Below, piece after piece: positions 1-7,345 of a DNA stretch of 9,879 nt. The stretch is from NCBI GenBank assembly GCA_002378125.1, contig DFRF01000007.1, positions 1 to 9,879 of the forward strand, read 5' to 3'. This stretch comes from Rhodospirillaceae bacterium UBA3470. GTDB lineage: Bacteria; Pseudomonadota; Alphaproteobacteria; Rhodospirillales; Casp-alpha2. The first letter of the stretch is position 1; the number at the start of each line of letters is the position of its first letter. The position numbers were made by a program, and so were the translations under genes. The notes under the pieces were generated by a model. That model ran no database searches and was not told where the DNA came from. It was given only the letters and a program-made list of their open reading frames with translations.

Positions 1-1881
1 GACCTTCTTCTGCGCGGTCTCGATAGCCTTGCTGAGCCACTTCGACCCGATCGCCTCGCCGTCTTCCAGGTTGGAATTCATCATCTTGGCGAACAGCGTG
101 TCCGGCCCGAAGATGCGCAGCAGGTCGTCTTCCAGGCACAGGTAGAAGCGCGACAGGCCGGGGTCGCCCTGGCGGCCCGAACGGCCGCGCAGCTGGTTGT
201 CGATGCGGCGGCTTTCGTGGCGTTCGGTGCCCAATACGAATAACCCGCCCGCGGCCAGCGCGATTTCCTTCTTTTCGTCGATATCGGCTTGGATGGTAGC
301 AGCAGCCGTGTCATAGGCGCTGCATCCAGGCTCGACGTCGATTTCCTGCTTCACCCGCATGTCATAGTTGCCGCCCATCTGGATATCCGTGCCGCGGCCC
401 GCCATATTGGTGGCGATGGTGACAGCGCCGGGTTCACCGGCCAGGGCGATGATCGCGGCTTCCTGTTCGTGGTGGCGGGCGTTCAGGACGTTGTGACGGA
501 CCTGACGCTTCTTCAAGAGCCCCGAAAGATACTCCGATTTTTCGATCGACACCGTGCCTACCAGAACCGGTTGCTTGCGTTCCTGACAGTCGGCTATCTG
601 GTCGATTATGGCGTTGTATTTTTCTTCGGCGGTCCGATAGACCTCATCGTCCTGATCATCACGGATGCAGGGCATGTTCGTTGGCACTTCGATCACATCG
701 AGACTATAGATTTCGCCAAACTCAGCCGCTTCGGTCATGGCCGTACCGGTCATACCAGCGAGCTTCGGATAGAGACGGAAATAGTTTTGGAAGGTGATTG
801 AGGCCAGCGTCTGGTTCTCGTTCTGAATTTGCACGTGTTCCTTGGCTTCCAAGGCCTGATGAAGTCCCTCGGAATAGCGCCGGCCTTCCATCATGCGGCC
901 CGTGAATTCGTCGATGATGATGACCTGATTGTCCTTGACGATGTAGTCCCGGTCGCGCTGAAACATGATGTGCGCGCGGAGCGCCTGGTTCACATGATGG
1001 ACCAGGGACACGTTGTGCAGGTCATAGAGGGTCCCCTGAATCAATTGGCCGGAGCCGCGGAGAAGTTCTTCGATGTGTTCGTTACCCGTGTCCGTAAAGG
1101 TTACGGACTTGGCTTTTTCGTCCTGTTCATAGTCGTGATCATTCAGAGCAGGGATGATCTTGTTGATGGAGGCGTAGGTGTCAGATGAATCATCTGTGGG
1201 ACCCGAAATGATAAGCGGCGTCCGTGCTTCATCAACGAGGATGGAGTCAACTTCGTCAACGATGGCGAAGTTGAAGGGGCGCTGGACCATTTCCTCAAGT
1301 GTGAACTTCATGTTGTCGCGTAGGTAATCGAATCCCAACTCGTTGTTTGTTGCGTAGGTCACATCACATTCGTATTGTGCGCGCCGGCCGGGGTCATCGA
1401 GGCCGTGCACGATGCAGCCCACCGTGAGCCCCAGGAACTTGTAAATCTGGCCCATCCATTCGGCGTCGCGTTCGGCCAGATAATCATTCACAGTGACGAC
1501 GTGCACGCCTTTGCCCTCGAGCGCGTTGAGATAGACGGCCAGCGTCGCAACCAGGGTCTTGCCTTCGCCGGTCTTCATTTCGGAAATGATGCCCCGGTGC
1601 AGGATCATGCCGCCCATGAGTTGCACGTCGAAGTGGCGCTGGCCTAACGTGCGCTTCGCACCCTCGCGGACCGTGGCGAACGCGTCGACCAAGACGTCAT
1701 CCAGTTTCTCACCGCCCGCAATTCGTTTACGCAGCCATTCCGTCCGTGCGCGGAGGTTGTCGTCGCTGAGCGTTTCCAACTCCGACTCAATCGAGTTGAT
1801 AGCGTCGACTTTACCCTGTAGGTCCTTGATGTAGCGGTCGTTGGCGGACCCGAAGAATTTTTTGGCAAGATTTTGAAGCAT
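1..1881 (-). CDS. secA: Preprotein translocase ATPase SecA, N-terminal 627 residues (3' end off window)
   Basis: This is the motor ATPase that drives unfolded preproteins through the SecYEG channel; it works in the cytoplasm and at the inner membrane. The start ATG (complement of 1879-1881) gives MLQNLAKKFFGSANDR, a standard SecA N-terminus. Walker A, MKTGEGKT, falls at residues 102-109. The Walker B/DEAD-type segment, DEVDSILVDEARTPLIISGP, begins at residue 209, the same register as in E. coli SecA. Further along the visible part are MAGRGTDI (near 382-411) and the helicase motif QLRGRSGRQGDPG (near 160-197). The frame is open to base 1, so about 270 C-terminal residues, including any zinc-binding tail, lie outside. 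No frameshift is seen. The gene is divergent from the isomerase-argJ-mutT run and is separated from it by the dioxygenase region. Identity is very secure. Confidence 0.98.
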   Translation of the reverse strand, partial: MLQNLAKKFFGSANDRYIKDLQGKVDAINSIESELETLSDDNLRARTEWLRKRIAGGEKLDDVLVDAFATVREGAKRTLGQRHFDVQLMGGMILHRGIISEMKTGEGKTLVATLAVYLNALEGKGVHVVTVNDYLAERDAEWMGQIYKFLGLTVGCIVHGLDDPGRRAQYECDVTYATNNELGFDYLRDNMKFTLEEMVQRPFNFAIVDEVDSILVDEARTPLIISGPTDDSSDTYASINKIIPALNDHDYEQDEKAKSVTFTDTGNEHIEELLRGSGQLIQGTLYDLHNVSLVHHVNQALRAHIMFQRDRDYIVKDNQVIIIDEFTGRMMEGRRYSEGLHQALEAKEHVQIQNENQTLASITFQNYFRLYPKLAGMTGTAMTEAAEFGEIYSLDVIEVPTNMPCIRDDQDDEVYRTAEEKYNAIIDQIADCQERKQPVLVGTVSIEKSEYLSGLLKKRQVRHNVLNARHHEQEAAIIALAGEPGAVTIATNMAGRGTDIQMGGNYDMRVKQEIDVEPGCSAYDTAAATIQADIDEKKEIALAAGGLFVLGTERHESRRIDNQLRGRSGRQGDPGLSRFYLCLEDDLLRIFGPDTLFAKMMNSNLEDGEAIGSKWLSKAIETAQKKV

Positions 1882-1882
1882 G

Positions 1883-1976
1883 GGATTCCCAATAGCGGAA
1901 ACAGAGCGCGAAAGGAATAGTGCCGGTCGGAGGGTGTGTCAATGCGCTTCGGTGTCCGTAAGTCTAGGATTCCCAA
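1883..1976. repeat. 10-bp direct repeat GGATTCCCAA bracketing the secA promoter
   Basis: GGATTCCCAA occurs at 1883-1892 and again at 1967-1976, one copy on each side of the candidate secA promoter. The proximal copy sits in an 11-bp palindrome, TGGGA-T-TCCCA (1881-1891), whose edge touches the secA start codon, so the leader RNA could fold a small stem there. The repeat is short and could be chance. Confidence 0.4.
1914..1942 (-). promoter_or_regulatory. Candidate sigma-70-type promoter of secA
   Basis: On the minus strand a perfect TTGACA (complement of 1937-1942) is followed after exactly 17 bp by TATTCC (complement of 1914-1919), a weak -10. Transcription would start near 1907 and leave a leader of about 26 nt before the secA ATG. 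The -35 and the spacing are strong and the -10 is poor, so this is a reasonable but unproven call. Confidence 0.5.
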
Positions 1977-2089
1977 CGATTTCCACAATCTTTTCTGGAA
2001 AGTGATTATGCTGTCTCGAGCCTATTTTCTGGGTCTTAACTGATTAAGAATGATCCGGTATTTGTAGATCGCCGACTCGCGGGCCATAA

Positions 2090-2472
2090 GAGCTAAAAGG
2101 CGCAAATTATAGGGCAGCTAAAGCGTTTAGCGATCATGGTCCGTGAGTTCGCAGTGGCTATTGGTGTCGTTGCAGATGAAAGGCGTGACCGACGATTTAT
2201 CTTTTGATGACCCCGGTACCTGTGTGAGTTCCTTGACCAATCAGGTGCGCATGTAATCTTTCGGCCGATTGGTCGGGGAAAAGTGCGATGGCCCTTTTGA
2301 TCTCTTTGTTCTTGGTCCTCCACTTGCGCACGGCCTTCTAATGTTTACCCATGTATTTGTTGCCGAACGCAACGGCGTGAAAGTTCCGGAGGATCTTATC
2401 GTTGTTGGGGTCGACGACTGTTGGCGGTGCCGCGGCGGATGTCAATGTGATAACCATCCCCCCGGTGAGTGA
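2090..2472 (+). pseudogene. Decayed LacI/GalR-family regulator fragment
   Basis: No intact gene is present, but pieces resembling a LacI-family effector-binding domain occur in family order on the plus strand, in different frames broken by stops. NYRAAKAFSDH (frame 2090-2146) resembles the dN.raa..a..HL segment that opens the domain. RRDRRFIF (frame ending at 2207) resembles the following strand. The last piece, open 2257-2472, contains NGVKVPEDLIVVGVDD (2371-2418), which closely fits the family signature G-x-x-VPeDv-x-VvGfDD. VITIPPV in another frame after this may correspond to the LTTi..P segment. No helix-turn-helix N-terminus was found. The final motif is the firm part and the others are supportive. 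The fragment converges on the 3' end of the dioxygenase operon, so it may be a lost regulator of it (inference). Confidence 0.42.
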
Positions 2473-2536
2473 TTTTACATCCATACTCATCAGAATCGTC
2501 GCGAGACCCGAACAAATCCTCAACGGCGGTGCGATT

Positions 2537-3121
2537 TCAGAAGAAGTTGGTGATGTTCTTCGCCTGAAGAATGCCCTGTTCAATGATCACCTCACGGAAA
2601 TGGATTTGCCAGCCAGTTCCCGCGTTTTGGCGTAGGCGGTCGTGCCTGCGGCCAACGAAGGTGGTGGTGTCATCCACGATGCGATTCTGGTAGAGAAGAA
2701 AACGATTGGTGACAGCAATTTGTTGGGCTGTTTCCAAGTCCGGATTGGCGTCGACGATACGCACATTGGAAATCATGTGGGTAATGCGCGACAAAGGTTC
2801 CTCGGCGTAGTGTATTCCCGTTTCGATCTGTTCCACTCGTTTTATCACCGTCCATTTGTCGTTTTCGAACCAGTGGATACCTTCTCCAACGGTGGTGAAT
2901 TCGTCGGAGCGGTCGTGGGCGAGGGGCACATTGGCGCGCATGGGCATGTAGTAGATGAGGTCGTCGGCCAAAAGTTCCAGCCATGCTCTATATCGCCGGT
3001 TGTCCAGGAGGTCTGCTTCCAGGAAGTAGAAGGCTTCCAATTGTGATTGCAGGGCAGCGTACCCGGGTTGCTCGGCGAGATTCCGCCCGATCAGATCGCT
3101 GAAGTCGGAGACCGCACTCAT
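2537..3121 (-). CDS. Aromatic-ring-hydroxylating dioxygenase, beta (small) subunit
   Basis: This 194-residue protein is the structural small subunit that assembles with the catalytic alpha subunit, typically as alpha3beta3; family members have a cone-shaped NTF2-like fold. Family features are the segment FYFLEADLLDNRRYRAWLEL at residues 31-50, followed by ADDLIYYMPMR, and the C-terminus beginning REVIIEQGIL and ending NITNFF, a form of the usual ...NlsiFF end. The length is normal. Its ATG overlaps the alpha stop in an ATGA arrangement (3118-3121), which implies translational coupling. It carries no metal site and is not expected to act alone. No ferredoxin or reductase gene follows; downstream is only the LacI-like remnant. 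The substrate cannot be deduced from this subunit. Confidence 0.93.
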   Translation of the reverse strand: MSAVSDFSDLIGRNLAEQPGYAALQSQLEAFYFLEADLLDNRRYRAWLELLADDLIYYMPMRANVPLAHDRSDEFTTVGEGIHWFENDKWTVIKRVEQIETGIHYAEEPLSRITHMISNVRIVDANPDLETAQQIAVTNRFLLYQNRIVDDTTTFVGRRHDRLRQNAGTGWQIHFREVIIEQGILQAKNITNFF

Positions 3122-4488
3122 GCTCGGCCCGCCTTCGTAACGGGCTCTCCATCACTAAACCGTGGATCGCCTACGCCCAACAGCTGGTTCCAATCCCGGC
3201 CCTCCAGGTAGTCGCGCCAGCGTGTGTAATAGCCCCGGGCCATGTGTTCCGACATTTGCGTGGCCACCAAACCGGGCAGCGGGTCGTTGAGTTTCGCCGC
3301 GCCCATGGATTGCTGGTAATTCAACTTGAGCCGCTTGGCGATGGTGCCCTTAGAGGCGGCGGACGCATAGAGCCAGTTTTCCATGTCATCCTGTTCGGTC
3401 ATACCGGCGGGGCCGGAGTAACGCATGTAATAATGGCGCAGAAAGTCCTTAACCGCCGTGGGCGCGTCCGTATCGACCAAGAAGAACCTCCAACCTTCCG
3501 TCTCACCGGAAGAATGCGGATGCCAGGCGCACAACCCCCTTGGCTGGCGGCCGTGATAAGAGGTGTTAGGAAAGATCGTGCCCGTGAATGGGATTAACTG
3601 CGCCTCGTCGCCTAGGCGGCGCCGGCGTTCTTCGTAGCAATTGCGAAAGTAGGCCCCGATTTCCGGCTGGTCCAGATAGCTGTCGATGAATTCTGCGTCG
3701 GGATGCTCTATCGCGCTGTGCACGCCGTGGCCTTCTGGGAAACTGATCCAGATATGCTGGGCCGCCCTCATTTCGTCGTCGCGCCGCCCCTTGACGCCGC
3801 TCCGGGCCGAGGGGCCTATTCCAATAGCGTCAACCGAACCGTGTGAATGGTTATGGTAGGAATCACCTAGGAAGTTTTCGGCCGCGAATTTCCAGTTGGC
3901 GGGAAACTTCCAGCGGTGTACCCCGATCACTTCCGACCCGCCGGAGCGGCCATCCCGGCAATCCAGGGTCATGTCGAGATGCAGTTTGGCGTCACCCAGG
4001 TAGGTCTCGAAATTGGGTGCGTCTTTGTCCCAGGACGCCCAGATCGTGCCCTTGTAGACAGCCATTCTGTCCACCTCCAGTAGGGACCAGTCGTCTGGAT
4101 CTAAAACACCGTCATAGAGGTCGTCGAAATGCGGAATACCCTGCAGCGATCCGTCCAAGGCGAAAGACCAGGCATGATATGGACAGGTGAAGACTTTTGC
4201 GTTCCCCTTGTCGTAGCGGCAAACCTTCATACCCCGATGCGTGCAGGAATTTAGGAACACGTGAACTTCGCCCGTCCGGTCTCGGCACAGGATGACAGAT
4301 TCCTCACCCATGCGGGAGAGATAGAAATCACCGGGATTGGGAATCAGGCTTTCATGCCCCACGAACAGCCAGGTCCGCGTGAATAGCGATTCCAACTCCC
4401 GTTTGTAGATGGCAGGCGAAGTGAAAATCTCGCGAGAGATCATGCCGTTATCGGCATCTACCAGTGTTTTGAGGTTCGAGTGTTCCAT
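3118..4488 (-). CDS. Rieske-type aromatic-ring-hydroxylating dioxygenase, alpha (large) subunit
   Basis: This 456-residue catalytic subunit takes electrons through a Rieske [2Fe-2S] centre to a mononuclear iron that activates O2 for hydroxylation of an aromatic or related substrate. The Rieske ligands are C82/H84 in CTHRGMKVC and C102/H105 in CPYHAW, the register of naphthalene dioxygenase. The iron site is in NWKFAAENFLGDSYHNHSH: D209 is the likely bridging acid and H212 and H216 the likely ligands. The third ligand is D367 or D368 in GPAGMTEQDDMENW. The H-x3-H spacing is shorter than the usual H-x4-H or H-x5-H. I chose the start at 4488 because MEHSNLK gives normal family length; the same frame extends to 4815, but that part has no family character. 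A weak GTGAGG-type ribosome site precedes 4488. It is co-transcribed with beta. The substrate is unknown and redox partners must be encoded elsewhere. Confidence 0.95.
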   Translation of the reverse strand: MEHSNLKTLVDADNGMISREIFTSPAIYKRELESLFTRTWLFVGHESLIPNPGDFYLSRMGEESVILCRDRTGEVHVFLNSCTHRGMKVCRYDKGNAKVFTCPYHAWSFALDGSLQGIPHFDDLYDGVLDPDDWSLLEVDRMAVYKGTIWASWDKDAPNFETYLGDAKLHLDMTLDCRDGRSGGSEVIGVHRWKFPANWKFAAENFLGDSYHNHSHGSVDAIGIGPSARSGVKGRRDDEMRAAQHIWISFPEGHGVHSAIEHPDAEFIDSYLDQPEIGAYFRNCYEERRRRLGDEAQLIPFTGTIFPNTSYHGRQPRGLCAWHPHSSGETEGWRFFLVDTDAPTAVKDFLRHYYMRYSGPAGMTEQDDMENWLYASAASKGTIAKRLKLNYQQSMGAAKLNDPLPGLVATQMSEHMARGYYTRWRDYLEGRDWNQLLGVGDPRFSDGEPVTKAGRA

Positions 4489-4624
4489 GTTTGACGCCCT
4501 CACCGTCCATCCACCCTGTCCTTTTAATAGACATTGGTCCCAGTAAATGACACCACCATACTTCCGAAATTGGGTCAAGAAAGGGCCGCGAATCCGCGGG
4601 CCGTTAGGAAGGTGAGAGCCTTGA

Positions 4625-4765
4625 AATCCGTTCGCGCCGTATACCCGGGCTACTGATATCATCGAAGTCTTATCTTCAGCTCCGGACGGTTTGAAGATCA
4701 CGTGTCTCGAGTACATGATGAGATCGGCTACCGGACACTGTGCTGAATGGCAGCGACCGAGGGAT
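4625..4765 (+). pseudogene. IclR-family regulator remnant (N-terminal helix-turn-helix region)
   Basis: A 47-codon open stretch between two stops encodes RATDIIEVLSSAPDGLKIT followed by CLEYMMRSATGH. This fits the first helices of the IclR winged-helix domain (family pattern: s-v-x-RAldiLe-L-a-x-p-G-l-t-L-LA..mglpkST-H). The frame ends at TGA 4766-4768, and I found no convincing effector domain downstream and no start upstream, so the gene is a fragment. It lies divergent to the dioxygenase operon, inside its 5' region. That is a common place for an IclR-type regulator of an aromatic catabolic operon (family knowledge), which makes a former regulatory link plausible. The match is short; chance similarity is possible. 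Confidence 0.38.
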
Positions 4766-4768
4766 TGA

Positions 4769-5132
4769 CGCTTGGCGCGGGCGGTTATTCGATCTTGTCC
4801 GATTTGGGCTCGCAAGAGTGATAATGCCCATCAGCAGATGAGACCGTCGTGGAGTGGCATCGCCTGTCTGTAGTCATTACGAAGGTCCGCGCATAAGGCT
4901 AAGTGCTCTCAGAAGGCCATATCCTTCGGGCGCGACCGATTGCCGCGCCGTGCCACGACCGATATGAGACCTCCGCTTCTTCCATTGGCGTGAACGGACC
5001 TGTCCGTTCATCTAACGACCAAGTACATCCCAGAAACCCCGGTGGTGTTGAACGCCTACGCTGAGCGAACCTCCAAACACTGAACCAGTAGACTGGCAGC
5101 CACGCCATCGCGGGGTTATCATCAGCCTGCGA
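4769..5132. other. Non-coding stretch between dioxygenase and isomerase genes
   Basis: I find no supportable gene here on either strand. The open frames that cross it, including one on the minus strand from 4899 into the isomerase gene, lack family character and a ribosome site. The one striking element is the palindrome at 4991-5010. The stretch has the look of a degraded or dispersed intergenic repeat, but that cannot be tested from one window. Confidence 0.5.
4991..5010. promoter_or_regulatory. Perfect 9+9 bp palindrome, operator-like
   Basis: TGAACGGAC (4991-4999) and GTCCGTTCA (5002-5010) are exact reverse complements separated by the dinucleotide CT. Size and symmetry are those of a dimeric helix-turn-helix repressor site (TetR-like, for example). 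No T-run follows, so it does not resemble a terminator. It lies about 120 bp upstream of the candidate isomerase-gene promoter and about 500 bp upstream of the dioxygenase start, and could serve either or neither. Confidence 0.45.
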
Positions 5133-5161
5133 TTTCCATCGTGTACAAAGCGGCCTATAGT
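5133..5161 (+). promoter_or_regulatory. Candidate promoter of the isomerase-argJ-mutT run
   Basis: TTTCCA (5133-5138) and TATAGT (5156-5161) are 17 bp apart. The -10 matches the sigma-70 consensus at five of six positions and the -35 at four. Transcription would begin near 5168, giving a leader of about 40 nt that contains the ribosome site AAGGA at 5196-5200. Confidence 0.5.
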
Positions 5162-5207
5162 GGCGTTTCCCCAAGCGACGAACCGCCAGTGAACGAAGGA
5201 TACAAAT

Positions 5208-6044
5208 ATGATGATGCAACGCCTGACGCTGGGGGCCGCGGCTCTCGCCGTAACCCTTGTCATGACGCCGGATGGCGTTCGGGCGTCCGATGACGATCCG
5301 GTCGTCGCAATCGTGAATGGCACCAAGGTCCACAAATCTATGCTGATCGACGCGCAACAGCTTTTGCCGCAGCAGTATCAGCAGATTCCGTTGATGCAAA
5401 TTTATCCCGCGCTGGTCGACACGGTCATCGATATGAAGTTGTCAGCGGCCGACGCGCGCAAGAAGCAACTCCATGAGACTGAGGATTTCAAGGTCCTCAT
5501 GTCGCGCATTGAAGACCAGATGTTGCAACGTTCTGTCCTGCAGGCGGAAATGGACAATGCGCTCACCGAGGAAGCCATCAAGATGCGCTACGACGCTATG
5601 ATTTCGGATGTGGGGTCGTCGACCGAAGTGCACGCTCGCCACATCCTGGTGAAAACCGAGGATGAGGCAAAGGCCATCATAAAAAATCTCCACGACGGCG
5701 CTGACTTTGAGGCCACGGCGAAGGAAAAATCCACCGGACCGTCCGGCCCGAATGGCGGTGATCTTGGCTTTTTTGGAAAGGGCCAGATGGTGCCTGAATT
5801 CGAGAAGGTGGCGTTTGCCTTGGAAAAGGGCAAAATCACCGATACGCCTGTGAAGACCCAGTTTGGTTGGCACATCATCAAGGTAGATGATCGCCGCAAG
5901 TCCGAGCCGCCATCCTTCGATTCTATTAAACAGAAGTTGCGGACGGAAATTTCTCAAGAAGCCGGGGCCAAGTATATGTCCGGTCTGCGTAAAGAAGCGA
6001 AGATCGAACGCTTTGATCTGGACGGAAAACCGCTTCCGAATTAG
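5208..6044 (+). CDS. Exported parvulin-type (PpiC/SurA-like) peptidyl-prolyl cis-trans isomerase
   Basis: The 278-residue protein catalyses prolyl cis-trans isomerisation and probably helps exported proteins fold in the periplasm. A signal peptide is visible: basic start MMMQR, hydrophobic core LGAAALAVTLVM, and likely cleavage after GVRA (residue 26). No lipobox cysteine is present. Residues 27-135 form a SurA/PrsA-like N-terminal helical region. The parvulin domain spans about 140-229: VHARHILVKTEDEA opens it, GGDLGFFGKGQMVPEFE follows, and TQFGWHIIKVDD closes it; all are diagnostic. Three ATGs run in tandem (5208, 5211, 5214); AAGGA at 5196-5200 lies 7 nt before the first. ArgJ follows 38 bp later on the same strand, so co-transcription is likely. 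In alphaproteobacteria this gene usually sits beside secA, which fits a shared export role. Confidence 0.94.
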   Translation: MMMQRLTLGAAALAVTLVMTPDGVRASDDDPVVAIVNGTKVHKSMLIDAQQLLPQQYQQIPLMQIYPALVDTVIDMKLSAADARKKQLHETEDFKVLMSRIEDQMLQRSVLQAEMDNALTEEAIKMRYDAMISDVGSSTEVHARHILVKTEDEAKAIIKNLHDGADFEATAKEKSTGPSGPNGGDLGFFGKGQMVPEFEKVAFALEKGKITDTPVKTQFGWHIIKVDDRRKSEPPSFDSIKQKLRTEISQEAGAKYMSGLRKEAKIERFDLDGKPLPN

Positions 6045-6082
6045 AACGGAGGTTCTGAACCACGGAGAGGGACACCGCTACC

Positions 6083-7345
6083 ATGGGCGCCACGCAGAAG
6101 ATTTCACCACTGGCGCCGGCCACCTTCCCTAAATTAATGGCCGTTGGCGGCGTTCGCTTCGCGACCGCCGCCTGCGGCGTCAAGTATACGGACCGAACAG
6201 ACGTCTTGCTTGGTGCTTTTGATACGGGTACGACGGTGGCTGGGGTCCTGACCCAATCGAAGACTGCTTCGGCGCCCGTGGGCTGGTGCCGCAAGAACCT
6301 GGCTGGAGGTCAAGCCCAGGCGCTATTGGTGAACTCGGGAAACGCCAACGCATTCACCGGCGTAAAGGGATTGGCAGCCGTGGAGACCATGGTATCCGCT
6401 GTTGCGGACACGCTGACTTGCCGGCCCAGCAGGGTGTTTACTGCGTCCACGGGTGTCATTGGTGAGCAGCTTCCCGCGGAAACCATCACATCGGCCATGA
6501 CCGGTCTATACGATCAATTAGCGGATGCAGACAACCCCGCCGTTTGGCAGGCTGCCGCCGAAGCGATCATGACGACCGACACGTTTCCCAAGGGTGCGTC
6601 GCAGAGAGCGCGGATTGGCGAAACCGAGATCACCATCGCGGGCATCGCCAAGGGTTCGGGTATGATCGCGCCGGACATGGCGACCATGCTTTCCTTCGTA
6701 TTCACGGACGCGACCATCGGTGCCGAGGCGTTGCAGACCATTCTGTCGGACATAAACGTACGCACCTTTAATTCTATCACTGTGGACAGCGACACTTCCA
6801 CTAGCGATACGGTCCTGTTGTTCGCGACCGGGGCAGCGGGAAATGCGTCCGTCAACACCGCAGACGACCCGGCCTTGGACGAATTCAAGACGGCGTTGGA
6901 AGAGGTTCTCCGTGATCTGGCGCATCAAATCGTTAGGGATGGGGAGGGAGCAACGAAGTTTGTAACCATCACCGTTACTGGCGCTGAAGACGACCGCGCC
7001 GCCAAGGTGATCGCTCTTTCCATTGCCAATTCGCCGCTGGTCAAGACGGCCATCGCCGGCGAAGACGCCAATTGGGGCCGCATTGTTATGGCGGTGGGTA
7101 AGGCAGGGGAGGAGGCGGATCGCGACAAGATGGCGATCCGTGTTGGTAGCGTCGAAATCGCTTCCATGGGTGAAGTCGTCGATGGCTACAACGAGGCACC
7201 TGTTGCCGAGCACATGAAAGGGCAGAACATCGAAATTGAGGTGGATGTCGGCGTGGCAGCGGGTGAAGGTGCCGGTTTTGCCACGGTTTGGACCTGTGAT
7301 CTCACCCATGGCTACATCACTATTAATGCCGATTACCGGTCCTGA
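6083..7345 (+). CDS. argJ: Bifunctional glutamate N-acetyltransferase / amino-acid acetyltransferase ArgJ
   Basis: This cytoplasmic enzyme of the arginine acetyl cycle moves the acetyl group from N-acetylornithine to glutamate; many family members also make N-acetylglutamate from acetyl-CoA. The 420-residue precursor self-cleaves: KGSGMIAPDMATML places the scissile bond between A200 and T201, so T201 becomes the nucleophile of the beta chain. The oxyanion-hole motif ASTGVIGEQLP lies at 121-131, an FPKG motif at 168-171, DGEGATKF at 286-293 and GEDANWGRI at 326-334. The C-terminus YITINADYRS is typical. GGAGAGGG (6064-6071) precedes the ATG by 11 nt. Length and all key residues are normal. Whether it is truly bifunctional cannot be read from sequence. 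It lies between the isomerase and mutT genes in one likely transcript. Confidence 0.97.
   Translation: MGATQKISPLAPATFPKLMAVGGVRFATAACGVKYTDRTDVLLGAFDTGTTVAGVLTQSKTASAPVGWCRKNLAGGQAQALLVNSGNANAFTGVKGLAAVETMVSAVADTLTCRPSRVFTASTGVIGEQLPAETITSAMTGLYDQLADADNPAVWQAAAEAIMTTDTFPKGASQRARIGETEITIAGIAKGSGMIAPDMATMLSFVFTDATIGAEALQTILSDINVRTFNSITVDSDTSTSDTVLLFATGAAGNASVNTADDPALDEFKTALEEVLRDLAHQIVRDGEGATKFVTITVTGAEDDRAAKVIALSIANSPLVKTAIAGEDANWGRIVMAVGKAGEEADRDKMAIRVGSVEIASMGEVVDGYNEAPVAEHMKGQNIEIEVDVGVAAGEGAGFATVWTCDLTHGYITINADYRS

Noticed and set aside
289..1188. Plus-strand open frames of 119-170 codons opposite secA
   Set aside because: These are shadows of secA, whose frame carries all the diagnostic motifs.
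1980..2001. TTTCCA-N10-TGGAAA inverted repeat upstream of secA
   Set aside because: Arms of 6 bp with a 10-bp spacer in AT-richer DNA are easily found by chance, and nothing else supports a function.
4697..4719. Imperfect dyad around CTCGAG as an oxygenase operator
   Set aside because: The arms are offset by one base and mismatched, and the segment is better explained as part of the IclR-like coding remnant.
4489..4815. 109-codon N-terminal extension of the oxygenase alpha subunit
   Set aside because: The extension has no family similarity. Starting at 4488 gives the normal length and places the Rieske ligands at the usual positions.
4899..5399. 166-codon minus-strand frame spanning the isomerase gene start
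   Set aside because: It runs antisense through the isomerase signal-peptide region and promoter, has no recognised domain and no ribosome site.
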